Shown here piece by piece: positions 26,421 through 37,899 of a stretch of 64,000 bases of DNA. Source of the DNA: Camillea tinctor. Lineage: Eukaryota > Ascomycota > Sordariomycetes > Xylariales > Xylariaceae. Positions within the stretch are counted from its first letter, which is position 1. The number at the start of each line of letters is the position of its first letter. A model generated the notes under the pieces. The model did no database searches and had not been told where the DNA came from. It saw nothing but the letters and a program-made list of their open reading frames with translations. The position numbers were made by a program, and so were the translations under genes. Location of the stretch: assembly GCA_022578605.1 (NCBI GenBank), contig MU394077.1, positions 310,001 to 374,000 on the forward strand. The letters are read 5' to 3'.

Positions 26421-26445
26421 TTCTTCTTCTTCTTCTTCTTCTTCT
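26421..26445. repeat. TTC trinucleotide run in the axl2-like leader
   Basis: Eight TTC units, continued by interrupted pyrimidine-rich sequence to about 26560. Together with the 16-G run at 26170-26185, it marks the sequence upstream of the axl2-like ORF as a low-complexity leader rather than coding sequence. Confidence 0.9.
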
Positions 26446-26858
26446 CCTTCTTCGTATCTAAGGATTATCATTTTGTGGTTTCATCTTGCCATTACTTCGC
26501 TTTCGTCTTGAGATTTTTCTTTTCTCTTCTCTTTTCTTCTTACTCTTTTTCGTATTATCCTATGCTTCATCTTCGTCGCCCTCTTCTATCTATAGCGACG
26601 GCATGGTTTAATATCGCTAACAACTAATACACTCACACTCTCTCACCCACACGCACCCATACAAACACATTATGAAAAAAAAACAACCCCGGCAACAACT
26701 CATCGACGACATAGCTCCCCCCATGCCGCACAATAGTATTCAACTTCAATATTTCCTCTAATGCATAAAACGACGAATGGACGAGTGAACGAAGCAGTAT
26801 AGTTGATACCCCCTAAGTCCTCAAAGCTGTTGCGGTACTATCCGTCAGCCAGCCTATC

Positions 26859-29800
26859 ATGATGGTGGTCGCAAGATGGGCGACGCCAGCGATAATATCC
26901 TCCACATTATACCCCCTTTCCCACATTAATCTCCAAGCTCTCATAATATTTTCCCTTCTTGTCACTACTGCCTATACGGTTCCAATAGATTATTTTCCAC
27001 TCAACTCGCAGCTCCCACCCGTCGCGCGCGTGGGAGAGCCTTTCAGCTTCTCCTTCTCGCCACAGACCTTTTCCTCCTCGCTCGAGATGACATATCGCTT
27101 GGGCGATGGAGCGCCCGCATGGCTCTCTCTCGATAGCAAATCACGCACGCTCTCAGGCACGCCCGGAGAGAAAGATGTGCCCTCTGGCAGCGGGGATGTT
27201 GTGGGTGTACCAATCTCTCTAATTGCGCGAGATTCGACAGGAGAGGCCTCTACGAAGGCAACCCTCGTTGTGTCTCGGAACCCGACGCCTCGAGTCGCCA
27301 TCCCACTGTCAGAGCAAATCCCAAAACTTGGCCCATACTCGGCGCCAGCATCATTATTATTGTATCCCTCACGGGAGTTCAAGTTTAGTTTTTCGAGGGA
27401 CACGTTCCGCATTGATCGTGGTCACGAGGACCATGGTGAAGAGGGTGATAAAAAGAGGTCGGAATTCAGCCCACAGCAACAAAAGCGCCAGGATCAGGCA
27501 CTTAATTACTATGCTGTATCTGGAGACAATGCTCCGATGCCCTCTTGGATCCAATTTGACTCCTCGAGCCTGACTTTTTCAGGCGAGACGCCCTCCTTTG
27601 AATCGCTTGTTCAACCACCACAGACCTTCACTTTCCAGCTCGTGGCGTCTGACGTAGTTGGGTTCGCCTCGGCCGCCATTCCTTTTTCTATTGTGGTAGG
27701 CAACCACGAACTAACAGCAGACACGCCCGTCATCAAATTGAACGCGACTCGCAGCAAACCTTTCGAATACGCAGACCTGCCTAAAGTCCTGAAAATCGAC
27801 AAGCGCCCACTGCAGCACACCGATGTATCCTCGATCAACGCAACGGGACTGCCACAATGGCTTAAATTTGACCAGGAGAAAACGTGGAAACTAAACGGGA
27901 CACCGGACCCGAGAGCGGAGCCCGTGAATGTTACCATCGCGATCGTGGACAAGTTCCTCGATACATTGAACTTGACGCTCGAGATCGACGTCGACATGGC
28001 CCTTTTCGTGACCAACTTACCGGATCTCAATGTGACAGCTGGCGAAGACTTCTCATTCGACATAGAAAAAGTCTTGATAGATCCCTCAGATACCCGGGTT
28101 GTGTTCGCGAGCGAACCGGATAAGCCATGGGTCCACCTGAACTCCTCTGAACTGATGCTCTCAGGTACAGCGCCGCAACTTCTATCCAAGGGCTTTGCGG
28201 ACGATGTTCGTGTAATACTAAAAGCGACATCAAAGAGTAAAAAGCATACCGAGACCAAGAATATGAATATTCATGTCTTGACGTCAAAAACTGTTAAACC
28301 TGGCCCAACGTCTAGTCCAAAAGGCGATGATGATGGCTCTCGCAGAAACCTTCTCTGGCTTCTGATCCTGCCAATACTTCTGGTATTTATTGCGGCTATT
28401 AGCTTGCTCTTCTATGTCAGAAGGCGACGACAGGGTCCGAACAAAATCGACACGAGGGATGTATCCGCGCCTATACCAGGAAGCTTCCATTTCAACGTCC
28501 CTACTAGCCTGACTGAAAGTTCGATGGCAAACTTAAGAAGAATGATGGATGCAGACTCGGCAGCCGCCGGAGGTAGATTTTCAGTACAGCACAGGGCAGC
28601 TAGAAACACAGCCGAAACGCTATCAAACATACCGTCTTCAGGGCCTACATCGAATCCAAGTGGAAACGGAGACCTACCACCTCACGCTTTGACAATGGAT
28701 TCTGGGGTAGTCGAACCACAACAAAAGGGCAACGTTAAAGAAAAGAAGCGCTCGTGGATCGCAACTCAAACTGGCCGCCTGTCCAAATCCCCGGTCAAGG
28801 CTGGACCCATGGATGAGAGGAGTTTGCTGTCAGACACGAGTCTTGGAGAAGCAGAAACTCATATTACGGACACACAGACGTCTGATATCTCGCGGAAGAG
28901 CGGAAAGGAGGCTTTTAGGGGCTCACTAGGCTTAGAAATCCCATTAGTAGCAGAGCCTTTCAGCATACAACCGACTCCTGAGCTTGCATACAGAGCAGCC
29001 GGGAAGTACGACATGAGCTCCGATGACGAGACTCCACGGCCATTAGAATATGCTAAGCGGCGAAGATCGGGCCGGCAGCAGGATGCAAATCTGGGACTTC
29101 GAGGTGTCGGCAACCGGCTCTCAAAGGCTCTAAAACGAATAAGTGCATCTAAATATCAGGACGACAGTAAACGACATAGTAGTGGCAGCTCCTCGACGAG
29201 TCAAACAACCCGTACGAGCATCCTGACGTCAGGAGTAGCAGAAGAAGCGACCATGAGCACCGCTACGAATGTGATAGCAAGACCTACTGTGATCCACATC
29301 CCTAGCAGACCGGGCGAGGTGCGCCGAGTCAGTAGGAGGACTAACGAGACCACACCGTTATTCGGTGGCCGGTCGCTTACCAAGTCACCGCGGAACTTTA
29401 GGTTAGCAAGTGATGGACCACCAACGATGACGCCGGAGGAAAACCTAAACCTAGCGCCAAACACGACAAGCGTAGCCACTGAAACTCGTGATACTTGGTG
29501 GGAGCGGATGGCTAGGAATTCTTTGGGTATTGTATACAACGATCTTCTTGGGGCGGGCCCCGGAAAGAAGAGGTCGTCTGTTCAACAAAGGGAGACCACG
29601 ATGCCTACATCACAGAGCGAGAACTGGAAACCTCAGCATGATAGCCAGGACCTGCTGTCACCGGATTATTGGCCCGTACCGAATGCCTTTATGGGCATTG
29701 CAATCACATCTGATGCCGTGAGAAGTAGGAGCGAGGAGCCACCCCAGCTACCACCCTTGATGTCAGCTGCCCCATCCAAGGGTCTAATGGTCCTAGAAGA

Positions 29801-30299
29801 TAAAGGGCCTGGAGTGGTAGTGAACACGCGTGGTGTATCTCGAGAATCGGGATCGTACTCCATCAAATCTCACGCCCCATCCGCACGCTCGAAGCACAGG
29901 CGTCAACCTTCGCGGGATGAGCGCCTCCGGGGCCAGAGAGTTCAGGATGAGCTCCATGCCATGATATCTCAGACTCCATATCCGAACCATCAATGGCACG
30001 TCCCAGATGTGAAGACTATGCCTGAGACTGCTACGAGAGCCAACATGGCCATGCCAACGAACCAGTTCGATGGAATGTATGGTAGCGCGGAGAATAGAGC
30101 TACGGGACTCCGAAGTGCACCTTCGAAGAGGAGCCAGAGGACAGCACGGAGCGCCAAGAGCGTGAAGAGCGTGCGGAGTGTGTGGGCAGGCGAGGAGGAC
30201 GACGACGATGCATGGGAAGATGTACGACCACCCGAGTCAATGATGAGCGGTTGGGGAGGAAGAGATAATAGTCAGGGGAGCTTCTCGGTCTATATCTAA
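26859..30299 (+). CDS. axl2: Axl2-like axial budding/septation membrane protein
   Basis: Single exon, 1146 residues. The N-terminus holds a hydrophobic signal sequence after about 25 residues (cleavage likely near A-Y-T|V-P). The mature protein begins V-P-I-D-Y-F-P-L-N, which I associate with fungal Axl2. The extracellular part holds about four dystroglycan-type cadherin-like (CADG) repeats, each with a P-x-W-L-x-F/L-D ... L-S-G-T-P pattern (residues about 60-120, 190-260, 300-370, 400-450). One transmembrane helix lies at about 496-518, followed by a basic stop and a cytosolic tail of about 620 residues rich in Ser, Arg and Pro. Yeast Axl2 marks axial bud sites with septins and Bud3/4; mould homologs act in septation and conidiation. 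ATGs at 26859 and 26862 are both possible starts. Confidence 0.9.
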   Translation: MMVVARWATPAIISSTLYPLSHINLQALIIFSLLVTTAYTVPIDYFPLNSQLPPVARVGEPFSFSFSPQTFSSSLEMTYRLGDGAPAWLSLDSKSRTLSGTPGEKDVPSGSGDVVGVPISLIARDSTGEASTKATLVVSRNPTPRVAIPLSEQIPKLGPYSAPASLLLYPSREFKFSFSRDTFRIDRGHEDHGEEGDKKRSEFSPQQQKRQDQALNYYAVSGDNAPMPSWIQFDSSSLTFSGETPSFESLVQPPQTFTFQLVASDVVGFASAAIPFSIVVGNHELTADTPVIKLNATRSKPFEYADLPKVLKIDKRPLQHTDVSSINATGLPQWLKFDQEKTWKLNGTPDPRAEPVNVTIAIVDKFLDTLNLTLEIDVDMALFVTNLPDLNVTAGEDFSFDIEKVLIDPSDTRVVFASEPDKPWVHLNSSELMLSGTAPQLLSKGFADDVRVILKATSKSKKHTETKNMNIHVLTSKTVKPGPTSSPKGDDDGSRRNLLWLLILPILLVFIAAISLLFYVRRRRQGPNKIDTRDVSAPIPGSFHFNVPTSLTESSMANLRRMMDADSAAAGGRFSVQHRAARNTAETLSNIPSSGPTSNPSGNGDLPPHALTMDSGVVEPQQKGNVKEKKRSWIATQTGRLSKSPVKAGPMDERSLLSDTSLGEAETHITDTQTSDISRKSGKEAFRGSLGLEIPLVAEPFSIQPTPELAYRAAGKYDMSSDDETPRPLEYAKRRRSGRQQDANLGLRGVGNRLSKALKRISASKYQDDSKRHSSGSSSTSQTTRTSILTSGVAEEATMSTATNVIARPTVIHIPSRPGEVRRVSRRTNETTPLFGGRSLTKSPRNFRLASDGPPTMTPEENLNLAPNTTSVATETRDTWWERMARNSLGIVYNDLLGAGPGKKRSSVQQRETTMPTSQSENWKPQHDSQDLLSPDYWPVPNAFMGIAITSDAVRSRSEEPPQLPPLMSAAPSKGLMVLEDKGPGVVVNTRGVSRESGSYSIKSHAPSARSKHRRQPSRDERLRGQRVQDELHAMISQTPYPNHQWHVPDVKTMPETATRANMAMPTNQFDGMYGSAENRATGLRSAPSKRSQRTARSAKSVKSVRSVWAGEEDDDDAWEDVRPPESMMSGWGGRDNSQGSFSVYI

Positions 30300-32681
30300 C
30301 AAGACTTGGGGACTGAAAATGGTAATAATAATAATAAAAAATATGTGATACCTACTTAATCTTGTGTAATGTCTTGGTTTGATCAGAGCATGGAGTTTTC
30401 GGGGGAAATTTATCTATAGCTGGAGAGATTAAGTACTAACCTAGGTTAGTACCTACCTAAGGTATTGAGGCCGTCTCGGCATTTGTCGCTTTTGCACTGC
30501 TTAACTTAGACAGGGGTCTACTAAACTTAGATTTCGGGCACCTCGGGCTGCTGCTTGTTTAGCCATAATAGGTACTACCTAGGTAATAGTAGGCACTACT
30601 TACCTAGGTATCTACGTACTCCACAGGATCCTGATCCCAGCCCTGAAAGTGAAACAGATGAGTAATATTTTCAAGTTGAGAACGGAAGCTTCGGGGTAGA
30701 CCGAAGCCAGTGCTGTCGGTCTTGTTAGTGCCTGCCCTGATCTCACCGCTTTGGGCCGGTTGAGTGGCAGAGATGCAGAAGCACCATCGGTGAAACGAGC
30801 TGATCGGGTAGGGTTGTGGAGTTATGCAGATGGGAACTCCTCTAGGCAGATAGATCTACCTAATAACAAATGCCCATCGTTTTTGGTCTCCGTTGTCTGT
30901 GTGGCTAGATTCGACATATATATGCAGAAGTAATGGCACACATTGTTCACACATGTTGAGTAGTGCTACCCTGCATGGTCGATTTAGCTCTTTAAGGATA
31001 TACCCGTGTCACATCACAGGGGCTGAAGGTGGCCTCGGCCCTCCCGCGAAGTAAGTTTTTTTTTCTTCTTCTTTTTTCTTCTGTCCCTATATACAATTGA
31101 TTTACTGGATTTGGATTTGGATTTGAATAAATGAAAAGATTCAAGGATAGAGGGGAGTGGTGGTGGGGGCTATCCAAGTAGGAGGGACAAGGACCACCAG
31201 TATGGATATTTTGAAGTTGGTTCAAGTTGGTGATGATGAGTATCTTGGTAAAGTTTGGTGGAGGTAACTTAGATAAGTACCTAGGTAGTAGCCTTCTTAA
31301 ATCGGTATATCTGATTTACTGATAATTAGCGATAAGGAATCAATTGAGGGGTAATGAGAGATGGAGGTAACCACCTGTATGAATACCGTGCTCTTATATG
31401 TGGTGTCCACTTTTATCTAGCACGCAACGGAGGTCTTATGTATACATGCTATGTATACATACATACAGCAGATCACGTTCTCCCTAATAACCTGAAGCCC
31501 GACAAAGATTTGGTTGAAACAAGAGAGGGAAAAAAAATCCGAGGAAAAAAATCTTAATCTAGATATATGTACTCAGACTGAAAGGTAGACAGGTACCTGA
31601 GAACTTGCTTGGCACTTTCCCCCTACATCTTCCTCTCTTTCTCTTTACTTCACGCGTCTTATTATTCCTTAAAACACACGTGCCTGGTGAGTTGATACAA
31701 AATCATAAATAAACTGTATCTTTGTAATTCTTGTTTTTTTTGTTTATAAAAAAAAACAATACACAGTTCTACCACAACCTCCATCACTAACCTAGCCTCC
31801 AGATATATTGTTGTTGTTCTAACCAGTCAGCATCCTGCATACGTGTGTTAGTGCCTGTTCACCCACATATGCATTTTATACATACATACCTATGTACTGG
31901 AAGACCTACCACCTAGGTACCTAAGTACTACTAAGTGAAAGGAAAAATTCAAAGAAAAAAGGATTTGGAAGGCAGGAGTGACATTTTAAAGGTACCTCAA
32001 AACATCCTCCCTCTCTCCTTCCCTCGCAAGTTTTTAGGAGCACTCACATACGCACGCGGAAAAGAACCCCGCCTTCGATGGCCAGTGCTTTTTTACGTTT
32101 TTTACACCTGCCGCCTAGACCTCGATCACTTTACCCTGCACACATACACATACAACTACTAGTAACTCACCACTACTAACTATTCCCATTACTACCTACT
32201 CCCACTACCACTACTACAATCACGGGCAGTACTACTACTACTACCTCCTACTGCTGGACTTTACTACCTATTGTTTTTTTCCTGATCCCTTTCTCTTACT
32301 AACAACCTATCTTTCTACAAATCCCGGTAATTAGGTCAACTCTTGGATTTGATTCGACTTTCCCACGCGACGCCAAAAAAAAAAAAAGAAGAGAGGAGCC
32401 TGAGCCTGAAACCTGCCCAAGTATCGTTGCCTCTCTTATGAGAAAATCGCTAATCATTCTCTCGACTTCGACCTTCTCCATATTCGACTGCGCCTATTGA
32501 AAAATTTCCACAATCGGCAACAGCCCAATCTACGCAGCTCTGCCCCTCCTCACTCATCTTCCTCCCTCCTACTTTTTTTTTTCTTGTTTCCCTTCTCCCC
32601 CCCAATTTTGACATATACCACTCATTACCTTTCTACCATCCTCTCTCTTCTATAATCTTCTCTTCGTCCCTTTTTTTCGCC
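30300..32681. other. intergenic gap and ptc2 leader, no gene recognised
   Basis: It contains an (ATA)n-like run just after the axl2-like stop (about 30323-30335) and several TACCTAGGTA-type palindromes (near 30439, 30577, 30601, 31279 and 31911). Irregular ACT/TAC trinucleotide repeats lie at about 32170-32260, and a T/C-rich leader runs to the PP2C start. No coding exon was found. Confidence 0.55.
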
Positions 32682-34617
32682 ATGGGTCAAACCCTCTCGG
32701 AGCCTGTTGTCGACAAGGTATTATCCTCTCCCTCCTCACCTAGTGATATTCAATCGCTTTGTCCCCCCTCCTCTCCCTTCCATGTTCGCACGCGCCTTTG
32801 ATGACCTCATCATCAGCCTCCCACCATATCCTATAATTGCACCTTGCATTGCCCGTTGTACCTAAACTGACTACTGACGTGAAATTTCCTACCAGACTTC
32901 AGACAAAGGCGAAGATGACCGACTACTCTATGGCGTATCTGCTATGCAGGGATGGCGTATCAGCATGGAGGATGCTCACTGCACCGTCCTTGATCTCTTA
33001 ACACCCCAAGGCGACGACAAGAAGACGCACCCCTCACGATTATCCTTCTTCGGTGTTTTTGACGGTCATGGTGGAGACAAGGTTGCTCAATTTGCTGGGA
33101 AGAACATATATGATATCCTCACCAAGCAGGACACCTTCAAGGCTGGCAACTATGAGCAGTCCCTCAAGGACTGTTTCTTAGCGACTGATAGGGCTATCCT
33201 CAGCGGTACGGAACGGCGCATATTCTGAGCTTGGATCGCAAGCCGACGCTGACCTGGCTCTAGACCCCCAATACGAGGAGGAGGTGTCTGGCTGCACAGC
33301 CTGTTGTGGCCTGATTAACGCCGACAAGATCTACATTGTTCGTCTTCTCTTTCTCTTTTGCGCCCGTCCCATATGCCCTGAGAGAGCGAGGGAGAGCATG
33401 TGACTAATACTTAACCCCACTAGGCCAATGCTGGAGACTCGAGAAGTGTCCTAGGAGTTAAGGGCCGTGCCAAGCCCCTCTCGTTCGACCATAAACCACA
33501 GAATGAAGGTAAGTGACACCGCTGATATATCTAACATGCCCCCCTGACACGCCGACATGCGGACAACCTTTTCTTTGTGCATGGACTCATGCTGACTGTC
33601 TTGTGCAAATAGGTGAAAAGGCTCGAATTACTGCTGCGGGTGGCTTTGTCGACTTTGGCCGTGTCAATGGCAATCTAGCACTCTCCCGAGCCATTGGTGA
33701 CTTTGAATTCAAGAAGAGTGCTGAACTGGCACCTGAACAGCAGATAGTCACTGCTTACCCTGATGTGGTTACGCATGACCTTAGCGATGATGACGAATTT
33801 TTAGTCATTGCATGCGATGGTAGGTACCCTGGGGGGAGTGGGACCAAATTGGAGATGTTCGGTATTGACTTTAATGTCTGTCTCTAGGTATCTGGGATTG
33901 CCAGTCCTCGCAAGCTGTTGTCGAGTTTGTACGCCGAGGAATCGCTGCCAAGCAAGACCTGGACAAGATCTGCGAAAACATGATGGACAACTGTCTGGCG
34001 TCGAATTCCGAGACGGGTGGTGTCGGATGCGATAACATGACCATGGTCATCGTGGGCTTCTTGAGAGGCCGAACTAAGGAAGAATGGTACAACGAAGTGG
34101 CTAGCCGTGTAGCCAAGGGCGATGGTCCCTGTGCCCCTCCCGAATACGGTATGCCTATGTCCTCCCAGAGCCCGGACCTCCTGGATCGAAACTAACCTGC
34201 ACTGACCCAGCCGAATTCCGGGGCCCCGGTGTACATCACAACTTTGATGACAGCGACAGTGGCTATGACGTCGATATGGAGAATAAGTCTAAGACTTTCG
34301 GGATCGGTGGGTACAAGGGCCGTATCATATTCCTTGGAGACGGTACTGAAGTTCTTACGGACTCTGATGACACCGAGATGTTCGATAATTCGGAAGAAGA
34401 CAAGGATCTAGCAAGCCAAGTCTCCAAGAGCCCATCTGTTGATGAGGCTGAATCGAACCGCCTACCCCCCAAGGCGCCGAGCCCGCCCCCTCGAGGAACG
34501 ACGCAGGAGGACACGCAGACGAAGACTGACAGTTCGGCTAAGAAAGATACCCCGGTAGAGGCGAGCAAGGACGGAGCCAAGGAAGAGACCAAGGGAGCAG
34601 CAGCCTCCAAGGATTGA
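32682..34617 (+). CDS. ptc2: PP2C-type Ser/Thr phosphatase, Ptc2/Ptc3 type
   Basis: Seven exons: 32682-32717, 32896-33205, 33264-33337, 33424-33508, 33613-33819, 33888-34148 and 34211-34617; 459 residues. Every junction keeps the frame and restores conserved PP2C sequence (for example I-Y-I|A-N-A-G-D-S-R and A-C-D-G|I-W-D). The catalytic core has R-x-S-M-E-D-A-H (about 33-40), D-G-H-G-G (about 68-72), S-G-C-T-A, S-R-A-I-G-D-F and C-D-N-M-T. The aspartates of these motifs coordinate the two Mg/Mn ions. The protein starts M-G-Q-T-L-S, which fits an N-myristoylation signal. A Lys/Glu/Ser-rich tail of about 130 residues follows. Yeast Ptc2/3 dephosphorylate Hog1, Rad53 and Cdc28 and so turn off stress and DNA-damage signalling. 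Which paralog this is cannot be told from the window. Confidence 0.95.
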
Positions 34618-35652
34618 GTTGATGTTTAGGTTTATTTTTTTTTGTTTGAGGGTGATGTGTCAGAACTGGATTCCCCGAAGATGTCACCAGCAGACTTTGG
34701 AATGGGTTGAAAGGACCAGCACATCCTCGAATGGTTAGACACGATTACGACACAGCAAACGATCAAGTCTTGTTTGAAACTATGTGGGATTACTAGATAG
34801 GCGAGGAGGAATGGCAGGGAAAGAAAAAGGGGAAGGGAGTAAGGGGGCGCGTGTGCCTCTCTGACAGGTAACGAACACTACGATACTCGAGGGTTTGACG
34901 ATGTGGGCTGCTATCACATTGAGATTCGACAACTGAGGCCCGAGGAATTTTTCTTACGGAAATGGATAGCATTGATGATGAATGCCATTGTAGTATGAAA
35001 AACATCCCGGTAGTCTTACAGCATGTCCTCTTTGGTGGTAGGGCTCATGGATGGTGGACATGGACAACCCCTCATCGATTCTACAGTTTTCCTAGCTACC
35101 TAATCTGTAGAGGTCTGCTGGCATGTTTGACTGAAATGCATTGTTGCTACACACTTCTTATTTTTTTTGTTGATTTTTACCTGCTTTCCGGCGCTAGTAC
35201 TTGCCCTCGTGATCATAGAATTTTAGGTACAGGGTAGAATTGGAAGAGCTGACAGGAAATTTGCGTTGCACAATTGATTAGTAAGGGTTTTCTAACCTTG
35301 GAACTTAGAACTAGATGCCAATCAAGCCATAGGTACTTAGGTACTACTGCTACCTAACTACTATGTACTAAGTAATTCCCATGTCTATGGACCAGGACGT
35401 CCATTGAAAACCTAAAATTGAAAAAAAGTGAGAAAAAAAAAAAGTCGGAAAAAGAAGTGGCCGACCGACCGATTACGGTGATCGATAAGATTAGGTAGGT
35501 AGAAAAAAGTTCCAAAGCCCTCAGTAGGATTATAGGCGTAGGTAATGCACCTCTGTATTTGGATAACAGCTTCTCAATTTTCTCAACGATATTCTTCGCT
35601 ATAGGGTGAAGTTAGTTTCACGCCACTGCGTAGAATGCTAGATTCATAGCCC
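34618..35652. other. intergenic gap, no gene recognised
   Basis: It contains the presumed ptc2 3' UTR and the promoter of the PPR-like gene. Frames shorter than 100 codons are not convincing. A TTAGGTAGGTA stretch lies at about 35490-35500. Confidence 0.5.
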
Positions 35653-37899
35653 ATGTCCCTGGGAGTCAAATTGCTATGGAGAGCTCAATCTTGCACTAGA
35701 TGCGTCAAAGGGCTCTCCTTGATTCCCAGGGAGTCTCACAGCCGGTTATTCCTCCACCAATCCAATATCGGTCTACGATGGCTTTCGACATCGCGAGCCA
35801 CCAGGGCCACTTCTCCCGGCGATGGCCATGCTGATGACCATGTTGACGACTATGTTGACGACTATGCTGCGAACTTGGACGCCAAACCATTCTCCCCACT
35901 GAGGAGGAAAATGTTAAGTCAGATTATCAGGAACAGTTCTGACCTAGAACCCCAGCATCCGGATCTGGTCAGACGCCCTAAACAGTGTTCCACAGGGTTT
36001 GACTCGCGAAGGAGCCTGAGGAAGCATCAGAAAAGTGCTGCGAGGCAATACCTCCTCGACCGGGTCCACAAAGCTCGCGAAAAGAGCGATCCTACCTTAG
36101 CCTCTCACGACTGGCGGGCGACCTTGGACTTTATGTTGCGACATACCCCTAAGTTCGGAGAGCTGCTCGAATTCAAGGTAGTTATTGGGAAAGGAGCCGC
36201 GGAGGACGCCCGTGAGGTTCTGCTGGGACCAGACACCAACCTACGGCAGCTAAGTCGAAAGTACTCGTGTGATATTCGCGTCGAAGACACTGGTCCGTAT
36301 GATGGTGACGTTCTGGTGCTCACCATATCTGGTCCAGAAATATCGCTCCGAAAGTCATTATTGGAGCTCGTAAGGCTGGTTGGAAAGCTGACCGCTGTGA
36401 GAAGCCTGGATGCGGCCGGGGAAGAACTGCTGGCGAATGTTTGGGAGGGCCCTAGTCCCAGACGACTTCCCGTCAAGCTACTCAACCGGAGGGATTCTGA
36501 TGCAGGAGAGACGACCATGACGGTATCAAGAGAATCTACGTATGGGCTTCTGAGAACTGCCGGCGAACGGTACAAGAAATACACGTTGGAGCAGCGAGTC
36601 GACCAAATTCCTTTCCCGGAAGAATGGAATAAGATTTCGTTTGAGCAATATGTCGCCAGTTTAGTCAACGGCCAGGTTCCAACTCACTTGGCGCGCAAGC
36701 TCTATCCGAGTGGACTATCTCACCAGGAGACAGTTGTAGCCCGTCTTCTGGCTGCATTTGCCTTAGAGCGCGCTCGGTCTGCCATATCGGTGTCCGCGCT
36801 GAAGCTGGCATTAAAATATATCCAGTCTAGGGGGCTCGCCCTTCGCGCGGCAGCTCGTGCCCTCTTTCATCAAGCCGAACTCCTGCACTTACCTCTAGAC
36901 ACGGAAATCTACCAGGCCTTCCTTACTGGAGCATCAAGAGTGGGGGATCTGAATGGGTTCAACGCCATGCTCAGGACCATGATTCGGAAGCGCATTTTCC
37001 CGCACAGCCATTGCTGGTCAGCATTTCTGGAGATGATCAAAGTTCCTGAAACTAAACGCTACGTCATAAACAAGATGCGTGCACAAGGATTGAACCGTCT
37101 ACCGTCTATTCTAACCGTCATGGGCAGGCATGTCGCACTCATAGACCTTGAACATTCTCTTTCCGATGCCTCGGTGAACTTCGATGTCCAACTCTACGTG
37201 GAGGAACACGACAAGAAATACGGTATCGAGTGGTTAGACACAGTTACTCTGAACAAGATTTTAGACACACTCGGTTACCACGAAAAGCAAGAGGCATGTC
37301 AAGGACTTCTCGAATTGATCCACTCCGCAGGGCGCGCCATAGCGGACACTTACACGCTGAACACAATGATCAATCATTCGATGAAAATACAGCGGAAAAT
37401 CGAGATAATCCGGTCGATGACAGCTATGTGGCCATCGATTCGTCTAGATGATATCACCTATCAGGAACTTTTCCAACCAGCGTGGAAACAGCGGCTACCC
37501 AACATGCTTCGGGTGGTTTGGCGATACGCCTTGCTCGCAAGGGCTACCACATACAAAATGCGGAACCATCTCGTTGAGCTACTGCGACAAGACAAAGACC
37601 TCAGTAAGCAGCGGGTGCTCCTGAAGGCCTGGGAAGATGTCATAATCGGGCAGGCGGAACTAAAGGAGATGCGACAACTGCCGCCAGAAGGCCTTTGTAG
37701 AAGACATATGGTGGAGATACATCTCAAGGCGATGCAAGACATGGAAGCACGCGAGAGGCTCGTGGATAAGCTCCAAGAGGCGTATGACATGGATATGAAG
37801 ATCCATCGGCTAATCAAGGAGGGAACGGTGATGTCGACTTCGATGAGGGAAAGCCTCACGGTGGATATACCCCTTAGGGCCAAAAAGAATGACTTCTAG
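35653..37899 (+). CDS. mitochondrial PPR-like RNA-binding protein
   Basis: Single exon, 748 residues. The first 50 residues are rich in Arg, Ser and Leu with no acid before about residue 26, and end in R-W-L-S-T-S-R-A, a typical mitochondrial presequence. Residues about 170-250 (V-V-I-G-K-G ... D-I-R-V-E) resemble a KH-like fold. From about 400 the protein is a chain of helical pairs in the style of pentatricopeptide repeats (segments such as T-E-I-Y-Q-A-F-L-T-G-A and D-T-Y-T-L-N-T-M-I-N-H). Fungal PPR proteins of this kind stabilise or activate individual mitochondrial mRNAs or act on the mitoribosome. I cannot assign it to a named yeast factor. A short acidic D-D-H-V-D-D-Y repeat lies near residue 55. 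The mitochondrial/PPR call is moderately sure. Confidence 0.7.
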   Translation: MSLGVKLLWRAQSCTRCVKGLSLIPRESHSRLFLHQSNIGLRWLSTSRATRATSPGDGHADDHVDDYVDDYAANLDAKPFSPLRRKMLSQIIRNSSDLEPQHPDLVRRPKQCSTGFDSRRSLRKHQKSAARQYLLDRVHKAREKSDPTLASHDWRATLDFMLRHTPKFGELLEFKVVIGKGAAEDAREVLLGPDTNLRQLSRKYSCDIRVEDTGPYDGDVLVLTISGPEISLRKSLLELVRLVGKLTAVRSLDAAGEELLANVWEGPSPRRLPVKLLNRRDSDAGETTMTVSRESTYGLLRTAGERYKKYTLEQRVDQIPFPEEWNKISFEQYVASLVNGQVPTHLARKLYPSGLSHQETVVARLLAAFALERARSAISVSALKLALKYIQSRGLALRAAARALFHQAELLHLPLDTEIYQAFLTGASRVGDLNGFNAMLRTMIRKRIFPHSHCWSAFLEMIKVPETKRYVINKMRAQGLNRLPSILTVMGRHVALIDLEHSLSDASVNFDVQLYVEEHDKKYGIEWLDTVTLNKILDTLGYHEKQEACQGLLELIHSAGRAIADTYTLNTMINHSMKIQRKIEIIRSMTAMWPSIRLDDITYQELFQPAWKQRLPNMLRVVWRYALLARATTYKMRNHLVELLRQDKDLSKQRVLLKAWEDVIIGQAELKEMRQLPPEGLCRRHMVEIHLKAMQDMEARERLVDKLQEAYDMDMKIHRLIKEGTVMSTSMRESLTVDIPLRAKKNDF

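Larger units (their letters stand above)
22219..26858. other. largest gap (4.6 kb), no firm gene
   Basis: Its left end is the efm6 promoter and its right end a long leader of the axl2-like gene. The right part holds a (CT)15 run at 25869-25898, a run of 16 G at 26170-26185 and a TTC run at 26421-26445, with pyrimidine-rich sequence to about 26560. A weak candidate for a small minus-strand gene at 23847-24188 is described under findings. Nothing else could be supported. Confidence 0.5.
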
